Shown here in pieces: positions 16,813-25,649 of a stretch of DNA of 64,000 nucleotides (its first letter is position 1; each line of letters starts with the position of its first letter). Both the position numbers and the translations under genes were made by a program. The stretch lies in contig NZ_OY781981.1 of the NCBI RefSeq assembly GCF_963677565.1, positions 2,018,501 to 2,082,500 of the forward strand. Reading direction: 5' to 3'. This DNA is from an uncultured Draconibacterium sp. (GTDB lineage: Bacteria > Bacteroidota > Bacteroidia > Bacteroidales > Prolixibacteraceae). The notes below the pieces were generated by a model. That model saw only the letters and a program-made list of their open reading frames with translations. It had not been told where the DNA came from and did no database searches.

Positions 16813-17741
16813 CTGCTCAGAATTTCCTGTGCTGCTTTTTTATCCAGTTTCAGTTGTTGTACCAAAGCATCAATTCCGTTAAATTTTTGCTCTTCACGAA
16901 TTTTGTCAACAAAAATCAGTGTAATTTCCTTTCCGTACATATCTCCCGAGAAATCGAAAATGTTTACCTCAATACTTCGGTTGTCGGCATTTTTGTTAAA
17001 AGTCGGGCGTGTGCCAATATTCAGCATACCTTTAAAATGCTTGTCGTTTATTTCAATTAAAACAGCATAAACGCCATAGCCAGGGATTATTTTGTATTTA
17101 TCAGAAGCTTCAATATTTGCCGTGGGGAAACCCAGTTTTCGGCCCAGTTGTTCTCCTTTTACAACGGTTCCGTGCAAAGTGAATTGGTATCCTAAATATT
17201 GATTCGCTCTTTTGATATCGCCTGCTTCCAAAGCCATTCTAATTTTCGTCGAACTCACTTTTTCTGCTTCAACAGATAGTGCATCCGTTTTATGAACAAT
17301 AAAATTATGCTTGTCGGCACATTTTTGCAGGTACTCGTAACCTCCTTCACGGTTTTTGCCAAAACGGTGATCGTAGCCCACAACCAAACAGCGTGTTTCC
17401 ATCTTGTCTACCAAAATATTTTTTACAAACTCAGAGTACGACAATTCCGAAAACTCCTTATTAAAAGGATAGATAACAAGGTGGTCGACACCAAATTTCT
17501 CAAACAGCTTTATTTTTTCGTTTTTAGTTGTAAGTAGTCGGAGATTGGCTTTATCGGGCGAAGTTACAATTCGCGGGTGTGGATAAAAAGTAAAAATGAC
17601 GGTTTCGCCGTTTTGCTCTTTTGCCAATTGTTTCAACTGTTCAACAACCAATTGATGCCCTTTGTGCAATCCATCAAATGTCCCGATGGTTACCACCGTA
17701 TTTTGGGCTTTAAAGTCATCAAGCGAATAATGTATTTTCAC
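16806..17741 (-). CDS. ribF: Bifunctional riboflavin kinase / FAD synthetase
   Basis: RibF converts riboflavin to FMN and then FAD. The N-terminal FAD-synthetase domain has VVTIGTFDGLHKGHQ and TFYPHPRIV; the family SSTKIRMAL segment follows, and the C-terminal riboflavin-kinase domain has GEQLGRKLGFPTANIE. I use the GTG at 17741, giving 311 residues starting VKIHYSLDDF, which is where RibF homology begins. The frame stays open 76 codons further upstream to 17969, but that extension is Phe/Tyr/Asn-rich, resembles nothing in RibF, and is probably the non-coding leader. Confidence 0.93.
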   Translation of the reverse strand: MKIHYSLDDFKAQNTVVTIGTFDGLHKGHQLVVEQLKQLAKEQNGETVIFTFYPHPRIVTSPDKANLRLLTTKNEKIKLFEKFGVDHLVIYPFNKEFSELSYSEFVKNILVDKMETRCLVVGYDHRFGKNREGGYEYLQKCADKHNFIVHKTDALSVEAEKVSSTKIRMALEAGDIKRANQYLGYQFTLHGTVVKGEQLGRKLGFPTANIEASDKYKIIPGYGVYAVLIEINDKHFKGMLNIGTRPTFNKNADNRSIEVNIFDFSGDMYGKEITLIFVDKIREEQKFNGIDALVQQLKLDKKAAQEILSSY

Positions 17742-18082
17742 CGTATTTAAAGTATTTTGAGCTACAAACGTATTGAAAATTTTAAACCTTTTAAAACAGG
17801 CGGGCGCAATCAATCTAAAATATGAATATAAATAATTAGGTATTTCATTTTGATTTATGACCATATTATAAAAGCTGCTGTGGAGTTGGTCAGGTTTATA
17901 TTGTTGATATACAGATCGGAAAGCATAAAAAATGTTATTTTCTGAATTTGCTATTTTCGATGTATTCAAAAATGTTAATTTTACGGCCTTTAAACGATAC
18001 GAGTTGTTTTAATCAGCAACACTTTAGAAAAGATTGAATAGCACGTTTGAGGTGCCGGCATTTGCAAGCTTATTAAAATTAT
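17742..18082. other. Divergent intergenic region, ribF / TlpA-like
   Basis: These 341 bp of AT-rich DNA separate two divergent genes and should hold both promoters. I see no convincing TTTG-N19-TAnnTTTG pair, RNA gene or small ORF with a credible start. The only long open frame is the upstream extension of ribF. Confidence 0.5.
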
Positions 18083-19249
18083 ATGAGAAGCATGACATAC
18101 AGAGTTTTATTTTTTTTGGTAGCTGCCTTGATTGTATTAGGCGGGTGTAAGAAAGAAAAAGAGTTTACAATTCGTGGTAAAATTACCCACGCAGAAGACC
18201 AGAATATTGTTTTGGAGGAATTGCACACTACTTCGCTAAAAAAAATAGCTGAAACAAAGATCAATAAAAAAGGCGAGTTTGAAATTAAAGGAATGACAGG
18301 AATACCAACATTCTATCTGTTAAAACTCACGGATCAGAACTTCATTACTTTGCTTGTTGATTCGGCCGAAACAATTACGGTTGAAGCTGACGCTGCCAAT
18401 TTTCATCGCGAATATCACGTGGAAGGATCTGCAGGATCGGAACAGGTGAAATTACTTGATCAGAAATTGAAAGACACCCGTCACAAACTCGATTCGTTAA
18501 AATCATTGGATAATTTATACGCAGGAAACCCATCATACGATGATATTCGGCCAAAATGGGCGGAAGAATACGATAAAATCGTTGAGGATCAAATTGAATT
18601 CTCGACAAATTTTGTTCGCGAAAATCCTTTCTCAATGGCGAGTGTATTGGCGCTTTACCAGAAGTTTAATCCACAAGATGAATCGTACGTAGTTCGCGAC
18701 CTTCAGGTGATGAAAACAGCTGCTTCTGCATTAAATTCAATTTATCCTAAATCAGAACAGGTACAGGCACTTTATAACGATGCGCTACAGTTTGTTCGTA
18801 AACAACAGTCGGCAGAAATGCAACAGTTTATTCAGGAGCAAGGTGATAACAGTCCGGATATTTTACTGCCCGACACTGATGGAAACGAAGTTGCTTTATC
18901 ATCGTTGCGCGGCAAAGTGGTATTGTTGCAGTTTTGGGCAGCAGTCGATCGTGCCTCACGAATTCAGAATCCGGTGCTGGTTGAAGCCTACAACAAATAC
19001 AAAAGCAAAGGATTTGAAATTTACCAGGTTAGTGTTGATGTAAATCGCGCCGAATGGGTAGATGCAATAGATGTTGATCGATTGAATTGGATTAACGTTG
19101 GCGACATGGAAGGAAGTAAACTGGCTGCGGCTGTTTATAACGTACAAAGTATTCCGTTAAATTATTTGCTTGATAAAGAAGGCCGAATTGTTGCTAAAAA
19201 TCTTAAAGGCCCGGCTCTTGATAAAGCGCTGGCTCAACTTTTAGACTAG
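18083..19249 (+). CDS. Thioredoxin-fold lipoprotein (DUF4369 + TlpA-like) lacking the CxxC motif
   Basis: This 388-residue protein has a lipobox at LGGC (about residue 22). Residues about 28-125 form a DUF4369-type beta domain (EFTIRGKITHAEDQNIVLEEL), then come a helical linker and a C-terminal AhpC/TlpA-like thioredoxin fold (LPDTDGNEVALSSLRGKVVLLQFW). Where TlpA proteins have WCxxC, this one reads WAAVDRASR after W285, with no cysteine, so it cannot do thiol-disulfide exchange by the usual mechanism. The surrounding fold, including the cis-proline region (VQSIPLNYLLD), is intact. It is an envelope protein of unknown role. Confidence 0.85.
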   Translation: MRSMTYRVLFFLVAALIVLGGCKKEKEFTIRGKITHAEDQNIVLEELHTTSLKKIAETKINKKGEFEIKGMTGIPTFYLLKLTDQNFITLLVDSAETITVEADAANFHREYHVEGSAGSEQVKLLDQKLKDTRHKLDSLKSLDNLYAGNPSYDDIRPKWAEEYDKIVEDQIEFSTNFVRENPFSMASVLALYQKFNPQDESYVVRDLQVMKTAASALNSIYPKSEQVQALYNDALQFVRKQQSAEMQQFIQEQGDNSPDILLPDTDGNEVALSSLRGKVVLLQFWAAVDRASRIQNPVLVEAYNKYKSKGFEIYQVSVDVNRAEWVDAIDVDRLNWINVGDMEGSKLAAAVYNVQSIPLNYLLDKEGRIVAKNLKGPALDKALAQLLD

Positions 19250-19264
19250 ATTAAAAACGGAAAA

Positions 19265-20026
19265 TTGACAGAAAAACGGAAAATATATTTTGTTTCGGAT
19301 GTACACCTTGGAGCACCGGCCCTGAAAAATAACCGGGAACGCGAACTGTTGTTTGCCTCCTGGCTCGACGATATTAGGGAAGATGTAGCCGAGTTGTATT
19401 TAATGGGCGATATTTTCGATTTCTGGTATGAATATAAAAAAGTTGTTCCGCGCGGTTTTACCCGAATTTTGGGACGACTGGCAGATCTTACAGATAAAGG
19501 CATTCCAGTGCATTTTTTTACCGGTAACCACGATATGTGGGTGTACGACTACCTGGCGGAAGAAACCGGTGTGGTTGTGCATCACGATTATATCATTCGC
19601 GAAATAGAAGGGAAAACATTTTTTCTTGCTCATGGCGACGGACTGGATGCTTCCGATAAAGGATACATCTTTCTGAAAAAGATATTTACAAACACTACCA
19701 TGCGGTGGTTTTTTTCCCGTTTGCATCCGAATTTTGCATTTAATATTGCGCACAAATGGTCTGCTTCCAGTAGGTTATCAAATTCGGATTATGACGAAGA
19801 TTTTATGGCAAATAAAGATGGAATGTATAAATTTGCCGCGGATTTTTTAAAAACAAATCCGATAGATTATTTTATAATGGGCCATCGGCATCAGCTGATA
19901 AATGAGAAAATGGACGGGAAAGCCCGTTTCATTTTATTGGGCGATTGGATTAAATCGTTTTCTTATGGCGTTTTCGATGGCGAAAAATTTGAATTAAAGA
20001 CATATAAGGATAAAGCGACAGCTTAG
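19265..20026 (+). CDS. lpxH: UDP-2,3-diacylglucosamine diphosphatase
   Basis: This calcineurin-like phosphoesterase cleaves UDP-2,3-diacylglucosamine to lipid X in lipid A synthesis at the inner-membrane surface. Metal-binding blocks are visible in order: FVSDVHLGAP, MGDIFDFW, FTGNHDMWV, AHGDGLDASDKGY and MGHRHQLI. The start is a TTG at 19265, the first in-frame start codon and directly ahead of the fold (TEKRKIYFVSDVHLG). It follows the TlpA-like gene by 15 bp and precedes the FabH-like gene by 10 bp, so the three are probably one operon. Confidence 0.88.
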   Translation: MTEKRKIYFVSDVHLGAPALKNNRERELLFASWLDDIREDVAELYLMGDIFDFWYEYKKVVPRGFTRILGRLADLTDKGIPVHFFTGNHDMWVYDYLAEETGVVVHHDYIIREIEGKTFFLAHGDGLDASDKGYIFLKKIFTNTTMRWFFSRLHPNFAFNIAHKWSASSRLSNSDYDEDFMANKDGMYKFAADFLKTNPIDYFIMGHRHQLINEKMDGKARFILLGDWIKSFSYGVFDGEKFELKTYKDKATA

Positions 20027-20036
20027 AAGAAGGATT

Positions 20037-21119
20037 ATGGCAAAGCAAACTTACACAAGAATTATTGGTACAGGAAGTTGTATTCCTACTGAAATAATTA
20101 AGAATACACATTTCTTGAATAATGAATTTTACACCCCGTCGAAGAAAAAGATTGAGGATAAAAGTAATGAGGAGATTATTCAGAAGTTAAAGGAAATTAC
20201 CAATATTGAAGAGCGCCGCTACATGGAAAGCAATTTGGTAACATCGGATATTGCCGCGTTGGCATTAGAAGATGCCTGTAAAACGGCTGAAGTTTCTATG
20301 GAAAGCCTTGATTTTATAATTGTGTGCCATAATTTTGGCGATATCATTGATGGAAATATTAGAACGGATGTGTTGCCAAGCTTGGCCAACAAGGTTAAAA
20401 TGAAGCTGAAAATTAAAAATCCGGCTTGTTTTTGTCATGATGTTATATCGGGCTGCCCGGGATGGACACAAGGAATGATCACTGCAGATGCCTACATTAA
20501 AAGTGGTTTGGCTAAACGCGGTGTTGTTGTTGGAGCAGATGCGTTATCGCGTATTTCTGATCCGCACGACCGCGATTCGATGATTTATGCTGATGGAGCA
20601 GGAGCAACAGTTGTTGAAGCTGTTGACAGTGAAGAGCCTATCGGAATCTTGTCACATTCAAGTCGCTCTGATTCAATTAAATATGCGAATCTCCTGGTTC
20701 TTGGAGAATCAAGTAACCCCGATTTCGAAAGCGATGAATTGTTTGTAAAAATGGATGGTCGTAAATTATACGTTTACGCTATTACAACCGTGCCGGGAGT
20801 TGTAAAAGACAGCATTGAAAAGGCAGGTCTGGATCTGGCAGACATTAAAAAGATATTCATTCATCAGGCTAACGAAAAAATGGACGAGGCAATTCTTGCC
20901 GGCGTCTTAAAATTGTATGGAAAAAAAGACGTGCCCGAAGGAATTATGCCAATGAGTATTAATAAGCTTGGTAACTCGTCAACAGCTACAGTACCAACTC
21001 TGGTTGATTTGGTGATTAAAGGGAAAATGGATGGACACGAAGTGAATGAAGGCGACTACACTATTTTCTGTTCGGTGGGTGCCGGAATGAACATCAATTC
21101 CATTGTTTATAAGTGGTAA
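20037..21119 (+). CDS. 3-oxoacyl-ACP synthase III-like (FabH family) thiolase-fold enzyme
   Basis: A 360-residue FabH-family ketosynthase. The triad can be placed: Cys in DVISGCPGW (C140), His in IFIHQANEKM (H276) and Asn in LGNSSTATVP (N313). It is longer than housekeeping FabH, with an N-terminal insertion (about residues 28-55, FLNNEFYTPSKKKIEDKSNEE) of a kind seen in a second group of Bacteroidota FabH-like proteins. It could start fatty-acid chains or make a specialised acyl product; its place behind lpxH suggests an envelope-lipid role, which is inference. Confidence 0.85.
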   Translation: MAKQTYTRIIGTGSCIPTEIIKNTHFLNNEFYTPSKKKIEDKSNEEIIQKLKEITNIEERRYMESNLVTSDIAALALEDACKTAEVSMESLDFIIVCHNFGDIIDGNIRTDVLPSLANKVKMKLKIKNPACFCHDVISGCPGWTQGMITADAYIKSGLAKRGVVVGADALSRISDPHDRDSMIYADGAGATVVEAVDSEEPIGILSHSSRSDSIKYANLLVLGESSNPDFESDELFVKMDGRKLYVYAITTVPGVVKDSIEKAGLDLADIKKIFIHQANEKMDEAILAGVLKLYGKKDVPEGIMPMSINKLGNSSTATVPTLVDLVIKGKMDGHEVNEGDYTIFCSVGAGMNINSIVYKW

Positions 21120-21140
21120 ACTATTGAAGCAAAGATATTG

Positions 21141-21176
21141 AAAACCGGTCCGTTGTTTTACGAATCGGTTTTTTTG
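21141..21176. terminator. Likely bidirectional terminator, fabH-like / ung
   Basis: AAAACCGGT pairs with ATCGGTTTT across a 14-nt loop, followed by T-rich sequence, between two convergent genes. Confidence 0.55.
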
Positions 21177-21185
21177 TGCCTTGTT

Positions 21186-21848
21186 TTACCAGTTTATTGG
21201 TTCCAATCCTTTTGAGACTAAAAATTCGTTGGTACGACTAAAATGTTTATTCCCAAAAAATCCGCGACTTGCAGAAAGTGGTGATGGATGCACTGATGTT
21301 AACACAAAATGTTTTTCCTGATCGATAAACTTACTTTTGCTAATGGCATAATTTCCCCACAGCAGGAAAACCACATTTTCTTTCTCGGCATTTATTTTTT
21401 CAATTACTGCATCGGTAAATTGTTCCCATCCCTTTTTTTGGTGCGAACCCGCCTGGTGTGCACGCACTGTAAGTGTTGCATTAATAAGAAGAACTCCCTG
21501 TTGTGCCCAGCTTGTTAGGTCGCCACTTGTTGGAATTGGTTTGCCCACATCGCTGTTTAGCTCTTTAAAAATGTTCCGTAAACTTGGAGGAAATGGAATA
21601 CCGTCGTTCACCGAAAAACAAAGTCCGTGGGCTTGTCCCGGGCCATGATACGGATCCTGGCCAATGATAACAACCTTTAGCTTATCGAAAGGACACTGAT
21701 CAAAAGCATTAAAAATAAGTTTGCCTGGAGGATAAATTCGTTGTGTTTTATATTCGTTTCGAACAAACGCACTCAACTCCGTAAAATAATCTTTCTCAAA
21801 CTCTTCGTTTAGCTGCTCTTTCCAGCCTTCTTCAATTTTAACCTCCAT
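21186..21848 (-). CDS. ung: Uracil-DNA glycosylase, family 1
   Basis: Ung removes uracil from DNA at the start of base-excision repair. The 220-residue protein has the water-activating motif GQDPYHGPGQAHGLCFSV (about residues 61-78), the SLRNIFKEL segment, LLWGNYA, and the DNA-intercalation/catalytic histidine motif HPSPLSA near the C-terminus. The length is normal. It is convergent with the FabH-like gene and is followed on the other side by the MITE candidate. Confidence 0.97.
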   Translation of the reverse strand: MEVKIEEGWKEQLNEEFEKDYFTELSAFVRNEYKTQRIYPPGKLIFNAFDQCPFDKLKVVIIGQDPYHGPGQAHGLCFSVNDGIPFPPSLRNIFKELNSDVGKPIPTSGDLTSWAQQGVLLINATLTVRAHQAGSHQKKGWEQFTDAVIEKINAEKENVVFLLWGNYAISKSKFIDQEKHFVLTSVHPSPLSASRGFFGNKHFSRTNEFLVSKGLEPINW

Positions 21849-21958
21849 AAAATTCGTGTAAATTTCTCCTAAAAATAGAAAAATTAAGTGCCCCGAAAAT
21901 TGAATAAACTATTTTTTCTCATCAGGCCTTGGGCTTGTTTGCATTTTTGTATTTTTAA

Positions 21959-22118
21959 GGGTTTGTTTAAACTTTATCTTTTAGAAATATTATGAAGGAA
22001 TTTTTACTTAGACAACGCAAAATTGACGCGAATAGCCGTCGCTATTTAAGAAGATTTTGCGGTAGGATAAGTGAAAAGGACGAATAATAGAATGAATGGA
22101 TAAAATTTAAACAGACCC
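21959..22118. mobile_element. Candidate 160-bp MITE with terminal inverted repeats and TAA target duplication
   Basis: The left end GGGTTTGTTTAAACTTTATC (21959-21978) matches the reverse complement of the right end (22099-22118) at 18 of 20 positions. Both ends are flanked by TAA in direct orientation (21956-21958 and 22119-22121), the expected footprint of a 3-bp target duplication. It is too short to encode a transposase and contains one 31-codon ORF. It lies between ung and rmuC. Confidence 0.55.
21992..22087 (+). CDS. 31-residue Arg-rich small ORF inside the MITE candidate
   Basis: The ATG at 21992 opens 31 codons (MKEFLLRQRKIDANSRRYLR, then RFCGRISEKDE). The peptide has nine Arg/Lys in the first 20 residues and would be strongly basic. 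I do not recognise it. Because it fits exactly between the inverted repeats it may be a remnant of the parent element or a chance ORF. There is no obvious ribosome-binding site, but that is usual in this phylum. Confidence 0.3.
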   Translation: MKEFLLRQRKIDANSRRYLRRFCGRISEKDE

Positions 22119-22139
22119 TAAGATTCAAACAAAATTAAA

Positions 22140-23492
22140 ATGGAAATTATTTATCTGGTTGCAGGAGTGGTAGTTGGCGGAATTGTAGCATTCCTTTTTC
22201 TGAAATTGAAGGCGCAAAGTGGGCAGGCCGATGCCGGTAAACTGCTTTTTGAAAAAGAAAGTGAGTTTTTGGCACAAAAAGCGGAAATTGAAAAACAGGG
22301 ACTGATATGGCAGGAACGCTACAATGCTTTAAAAACCGAAGCCGACGAATGGAAAGCCGAGTTGCAGGCATACAGAGAAGAAAACAAAGCGTTGAATGTG
22401 CGGTTGGAGAATGCCAAAGTACAGTTTAAGAACCAGGAAGAAAAGTTAGGCGAGCAGAAAAAAGAACTGGTAGAAATACAAAAGAAACTTACGACTGAGT
22501 TTGAAAATGTTGCCAATAAAATTCTGGAGAAAAACAGCGAGAAATTTACCGCTGCCAATCAGAAAAATATTGGAGAGGTTTTAAATCCGTTGAAAGAAAA
22601 GATTCAGCTTTTTGAGAAAAAGGTTGATGATACTTACAAACAAGGTTTAAAAGATCAGACTGATCTGAAAGCTGAATTAAAAAAATTGTACGACCTGAAT
22701 AACAAAATTAGCGAGGAAGCCAATAACCTGACCAAAGCACTAAAAGGTGATGTGAAAAAGCAAGGTAACTGGGGCGAAGTCGTTTTGGAACGTATCCTCG
22801 AGCGATCTGGATTAAACGAAGGAGAACAGGGTTATCAAAAACAATTCAGTGATACCACTGAGGACGGCAAACGTATACAGCCTGATATTGTTATCAACTT
22901 GCCTGATAGCAAGCATATTATTGTCGACTCGAAAGTTTCGATGATTGCGTATGAGCGAGCTGTGAATTCAGAAACTGAAGAAGAACGAAGCAAGTTTGTA
23001 AAAGAGCATCTTTTGAGTTTGAGAACACATATTAAGGGATTGAGCGAGAAACATTATCAAACAGCAAGCAAGCTGAATTCGCCCGATTTTGTGCTGTTGT
23101 TTATTCCTATTGAAGCTTCATTTAGTGTCGCTATACAGGAAGATCAGGAATTGTTCTCGTTTGCGTGGGATCAGAAAGTAGTGATCGTTAGTCCATCGAC
23201 TTTACTGGCAACTTTGCGCACCATTTCATCCATTTGGCAACAGGAAAATCAAACCCGAAATGCCATTGAAATTGCGCGTCAGGGCGGTGCTCTTTACGAT
23301 AAATTTGTTGGTTTTATTGCCGATATGGAAACGATAGGGAAGAATCTGGATACTACACGTAAAACTTATGATTCGGCTGTAAATAAATTGCATACAGGTT
23401 CGGGCAATCTAGTGCGTCGAGTAGAAAATATTAAAAAGTTGGGAGCAAAAGCATCGAAAGAGTTACCCGGAAAATATATTGAAGAAGAGTAA
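22140..23492 (+). CDS. rmuC: DNA recombination protein RmuC
   Basis: The 450-residue protein has one N-terminal membrane helix (MEIIYLVAGVVVGGIVAFLFL), a long coiled coil (about residues 30-200, very rich in Glu/Lys/Gln) and the RmuC nuclease-like domain (about 205-400). That domain contains GNWGEVVLERILERSGL, PDIVINLPDSKHIIVDSKVSMIAYE and VVIVSPSTLLATLRTI. RmuC limits DNA inversions at short inverted repeats. The gene stands alone and ends in a strong terminator. The length is typical. Confidence 0.93.
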   Translation: MEIIYLVAGVVVGGIVAFLFLKLKAQSGQADAGKLLFEKESEFLAQKAEIEKQGLIWQERYNALKTEADEWKAELQAYREENKALNVRLENAKVQFKNQEEKLGEQKKELVEIQKKLTTEFENVANKILEKNSEKFTAANQKNIGEVLNPLKEKIQLFEKKVDDTYKQGLKDQTDLKAELKKLYDLNNKISEEANNLTKALKGDVKKQGNWGEVVLERILERSGLNEGEQGYQKQFSDTTEDGKRIQPDIVINLPDSKHIIVDSKVSMIAYERAVNSETEEERSKFVKEHLLSLRTHIKGLSEKHYQTASKLNSPDFVLLFIPIEASFSVAIQEDQELFSFAWDQKVVIVSPSTLLATLRTISSIWQQENQTRNAIEIARQGGALYDKFVGFIADMETIGKNLDTTRKTYDSAVNKLHTGSGNLVRRVENIKKLGAKASKELPGKYIEEE

Positions 23493-23549
23493 TTGTGAAT
23501 CGTAAAACGAATAGAGGTATATAATTGTCGGTTAGATAAATGATCGAGC

Positions 23550-23587
23550 AAAGAAAAGCCGGATACAAAATTGTCCGGCTTTTCTTT
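23550..23587 (+). terminator. Intrinsic terminator after rmuC
   Basis: A perfect 14-bp stem AAAGAAAAGCCGGA / TCCGGCTTTTCTTT with a 10-nt loop lies between rmuC and the convergent T9SS protein gene, so it can act both ways. Confidence 0.85.
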
Positions 23588-23592
23588 TCAAT

Positions 23593-24072
23593 CTATCGCT
23601 TTATAATTTTAAAGGTCTGAATAGGATGGAAGTTGTCATTAAAAAGTTTTAAGAGATAAGTGCCTCCCGGATATTCTGTCATATTTATTTGGGTGTCAGT
23701 GTTATTGGTAACACTTTCTTTTAGCTTTTTTCCGGCAAGATCAAAAAGTTGAATATGAGCATTCCAATTGTTTTCATCAAAATGTACAATAACAAAATCG
23801 GAAGTTGGGTTGGGATAAACCTTTACTTCAAAATCAGCAATTGTAATGTCGTCGAGTGCTGTAATTACCAGTTTCGACTGATGAAACCCCTGAGTGAGAA
23901 CCAATGAACCAGACTCTGCCGTTTCTATAACTGTTTCTCCTAAAGTCCAGCTCAGCTGTATCCCGTTGGTTTCGTAGACTGTTCCGGCTGTCGATACAAT
24001 TTCTTGCGCATTTAGAGTCGGCAAAAAAGTACCGTTGACAACAATTATTAATAATAGTATTATTTTTTTCAT
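23593..24072 (-). CDS. Secreted protein with T9SS type A C-terminal sorting domain
   Basis: A 159-residue protein with a cleavable signal peptide (MKKIILLLIIVVNGTFLPTLNA) and a short middle segment (GTVYETNGIQLSWTLGETVIET...LTQGFHQSKL) that I know as a small Bacteroidota module. It ends in a type IX sorting domain (VKVYPNPTSDFVIVHF ... LFDLAGKKL ... PGGTYLLKLF). It should be exported across the outer membrane by the type IX system and attached to the surface. It follows the 522-residue gene by 8 bp, so the pair is an operon. No catalytic domain is present. Confidence 0.85.
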   Translation of the reverse strand: MKKIILLLIIVVNGTFLPTLNAQEIVSTAGTVYETNGIQLSWTLGETVIETAESGSLVLTQGFHQSKLVITALDDITIADFEVKVYPNPTSDFVIVHFDENNWNAHIQLFDLAGKKLKESVTNNTDTQINMTEYPGGTYLLKLFNDNFHPIQTFKIIKR

Positions 24073-24080
24073 GTTTGTGA

Positions 24081-25649
24081 TTATAGTTTGAAAACAACAA
24101 AACTAAAATACATATCAGCATCAGTGCCCGTTGAATCTTTTATTTTTATAAATAGTTTACCTCCGGATGAAGTTGCTCTGATAAAACCATAACCGTTAAT
24201 AATAGTTGCATTACAAATGTATTCCTGATAAAAATAATCTTCATTCTCAATTGAGATCACATATTCGCCTGTATTCGAGTGCGTAACAGCTACATTGCTC
24301 GATCTGTTAAATTCAACACCATTCGAATTTACAATTCCGTAAGCAATAGGTGTCATTTGTGTTTCCCACGAAGTATTTCCGCTCGCATCTGAGGTTAGGA
24401 CTTTTCCGTCTCCTTGTGTTCCATCTGAGATTCGTAACCTGTTTTTGAATTCAGCTGCCGGGCCAGATCCGTTATTCTTTACATATAGGGTTGGGTATGT
24501 ACCATTATTTTCAGCAGCTACAGCCTGGTGGTTTTCGGTTGTAACCGACTGGAATTGTCTTAAATCACTGCCCGGATTTTTACCCACTGCAACTTTACCT
24601 CCTGTGTAGTAAATGTTGCTGTTATCTTCGCTCCACAGCGATGAACTTGTGGGTAAGTCTCCCCATGTGGCAATACCTCCGGCATCCGACATCAGAATTT
24701 TTCCTTCTCCCTGGCTACCGTCTGCAATTCGAATTGGACTACGAAAATAAGCCGACTGGCCATTTGCATTTTGGTTAAGTAATTGAATTGTAGCATTTCC
24801 CTCGCTGTTATTTATGCCAAACAATGAAGCCTTATTGTTATAATTGGCAACTCTTAACGAACTTGTAGAAGTAGGATTGTCTCCTATTCCAACATGTCCA
24901 TCCTGATAGGTGATTCCGTTGTCTGCATCTTGCCATGGAGTTGTAACTGTTGGTAAGCTAACTGTATTACCATCTGAAATAGTCAAGTTGTTACCCGAAA
25001 GAGATAGTGTTTGATCATCAGTTAAATCGCCATCAACACTTAGCGGAGAAGCAGAAGTTCCATTTCCTGTTAAGCTAGCGTCGCTAATTACAGTTTGAGT
25101 ACCCCAGTTGTCTCCGGTCGTTTCTCCTGACGATGGCAAAGTAACTGTACCTCCTCCGGCAGATAATGTTAATTGTGTTCCACTTAAACTTAAGGTTTGA
25201 ATTTCGTTAGTAGCATCAGCATCGGCATCTTCAACATTATCCACTTCAACAGTTTTTGCATGAAAGGCATAAGGAACTGCCAGGAGCTGAGAAGTTCCCA
25301 TGTGGGTGAAAGAATCGCCTCCATCAGCATCAATTTCAATTTTTAGGAAATGAGGAGAAGCGCCCCAATTCCCGGGATCAAAAACGCCGTCAATTACGGT
25401 GCCTTGCCCCACCTGTATGTTCACCAGCCCAAATGAGTTTGTGCTTACTGCGTGTGTTTCGGAATATACCGAGTTTCCTGTTTCAGTATCTTCGAGTATG
25501 CTGATCTTGAAATTTACATTTTGATCGGCAAGGATTTCGCCTGATGAACTTCGCACTGCAGCCTGGTAGTTGAATGCATCCGGGAGCTGGGCAAAACCAG
25601 TTAAGCATGCTACAGATAGTAAGAAGAGAATGAAGGTAGATTTTTTCAT
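24081..25649 (-). CDS. Large secreted Bacteroidota surface protein, tail-fibre-like repeats
   Basis: The 522-residue protein starts with a signal peptide (MKKSTFILFLLSVACLTGFAQ). The N-terminal domain (about 22-130, PDAFNYQAAVRSSSGEIL...LLAVPYAFHA) is the common Bacteroidota module that precedes low-complexity, Asn/Gly/Ser-rich repeats such as QTLSLSGTQLTLSAGGGTV, QTLSLSGNNLTISDGNTV, and two SDG(S/T)QG(E/D)GK(I/V)L(M/T)SDA blocks. There is no T9SS sorting domain at its own C-terminus; the partner gene 8 bp downstream carries one. The function is unknown, perhaps surface structure or adhesion. Confidence 0.8.
   Translation of the reverse strand: MKKSTFILFLLSVACLTGFAQLPDAFNYQAAVRSSSGEILADQNVNFKISILEDTETGNSVYSETHAVSTNSFGLVNIQVGQGTVIDGVFDPGNWGASPHFLKIEIDADGGDSFTHMGTSQLLAVPYAFHAKTVEVDNVEDADADATNEIQTLSLSGTQLTLSAGGGTVTLPSSGETTGDNWGTQTVISDASLTGNGTSASPLSVDGDLTDDQTLSLSGNNLTISDGNTVSLPTVTTPWQDADNGITYQDGHVGIGDNPTSTSSLRVANYNNKASLFGINNSEGNATIQLLNQNANGQSAYFRSPIRIADGSQGEGKILMSDAGGIATWGDLPTSSSLWSEDNSNIYYTGGKVAVGKNPGSDLRQFQSVTTENHQAVAAENNGTYPTLYVKNNGSGPAAEFKNRLRISDGTQGDGKVLTSDASGNTSWETQMTPIAYGIVNSNGVEFNRSSNVAVTHSNTGEYVISIENEDYFYQEYICNATIINGYGFIRATSSGGKLFIKIKDSTGTDADMYFSFVVFKL

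Noticed and set aside
17742..17969. N-terminal extension of ribF by 76 codons
   Set aside because: RibF homology starts at the GTG at 17741; the extension has no RibF-like sequence and lies in a divergent promoter region.
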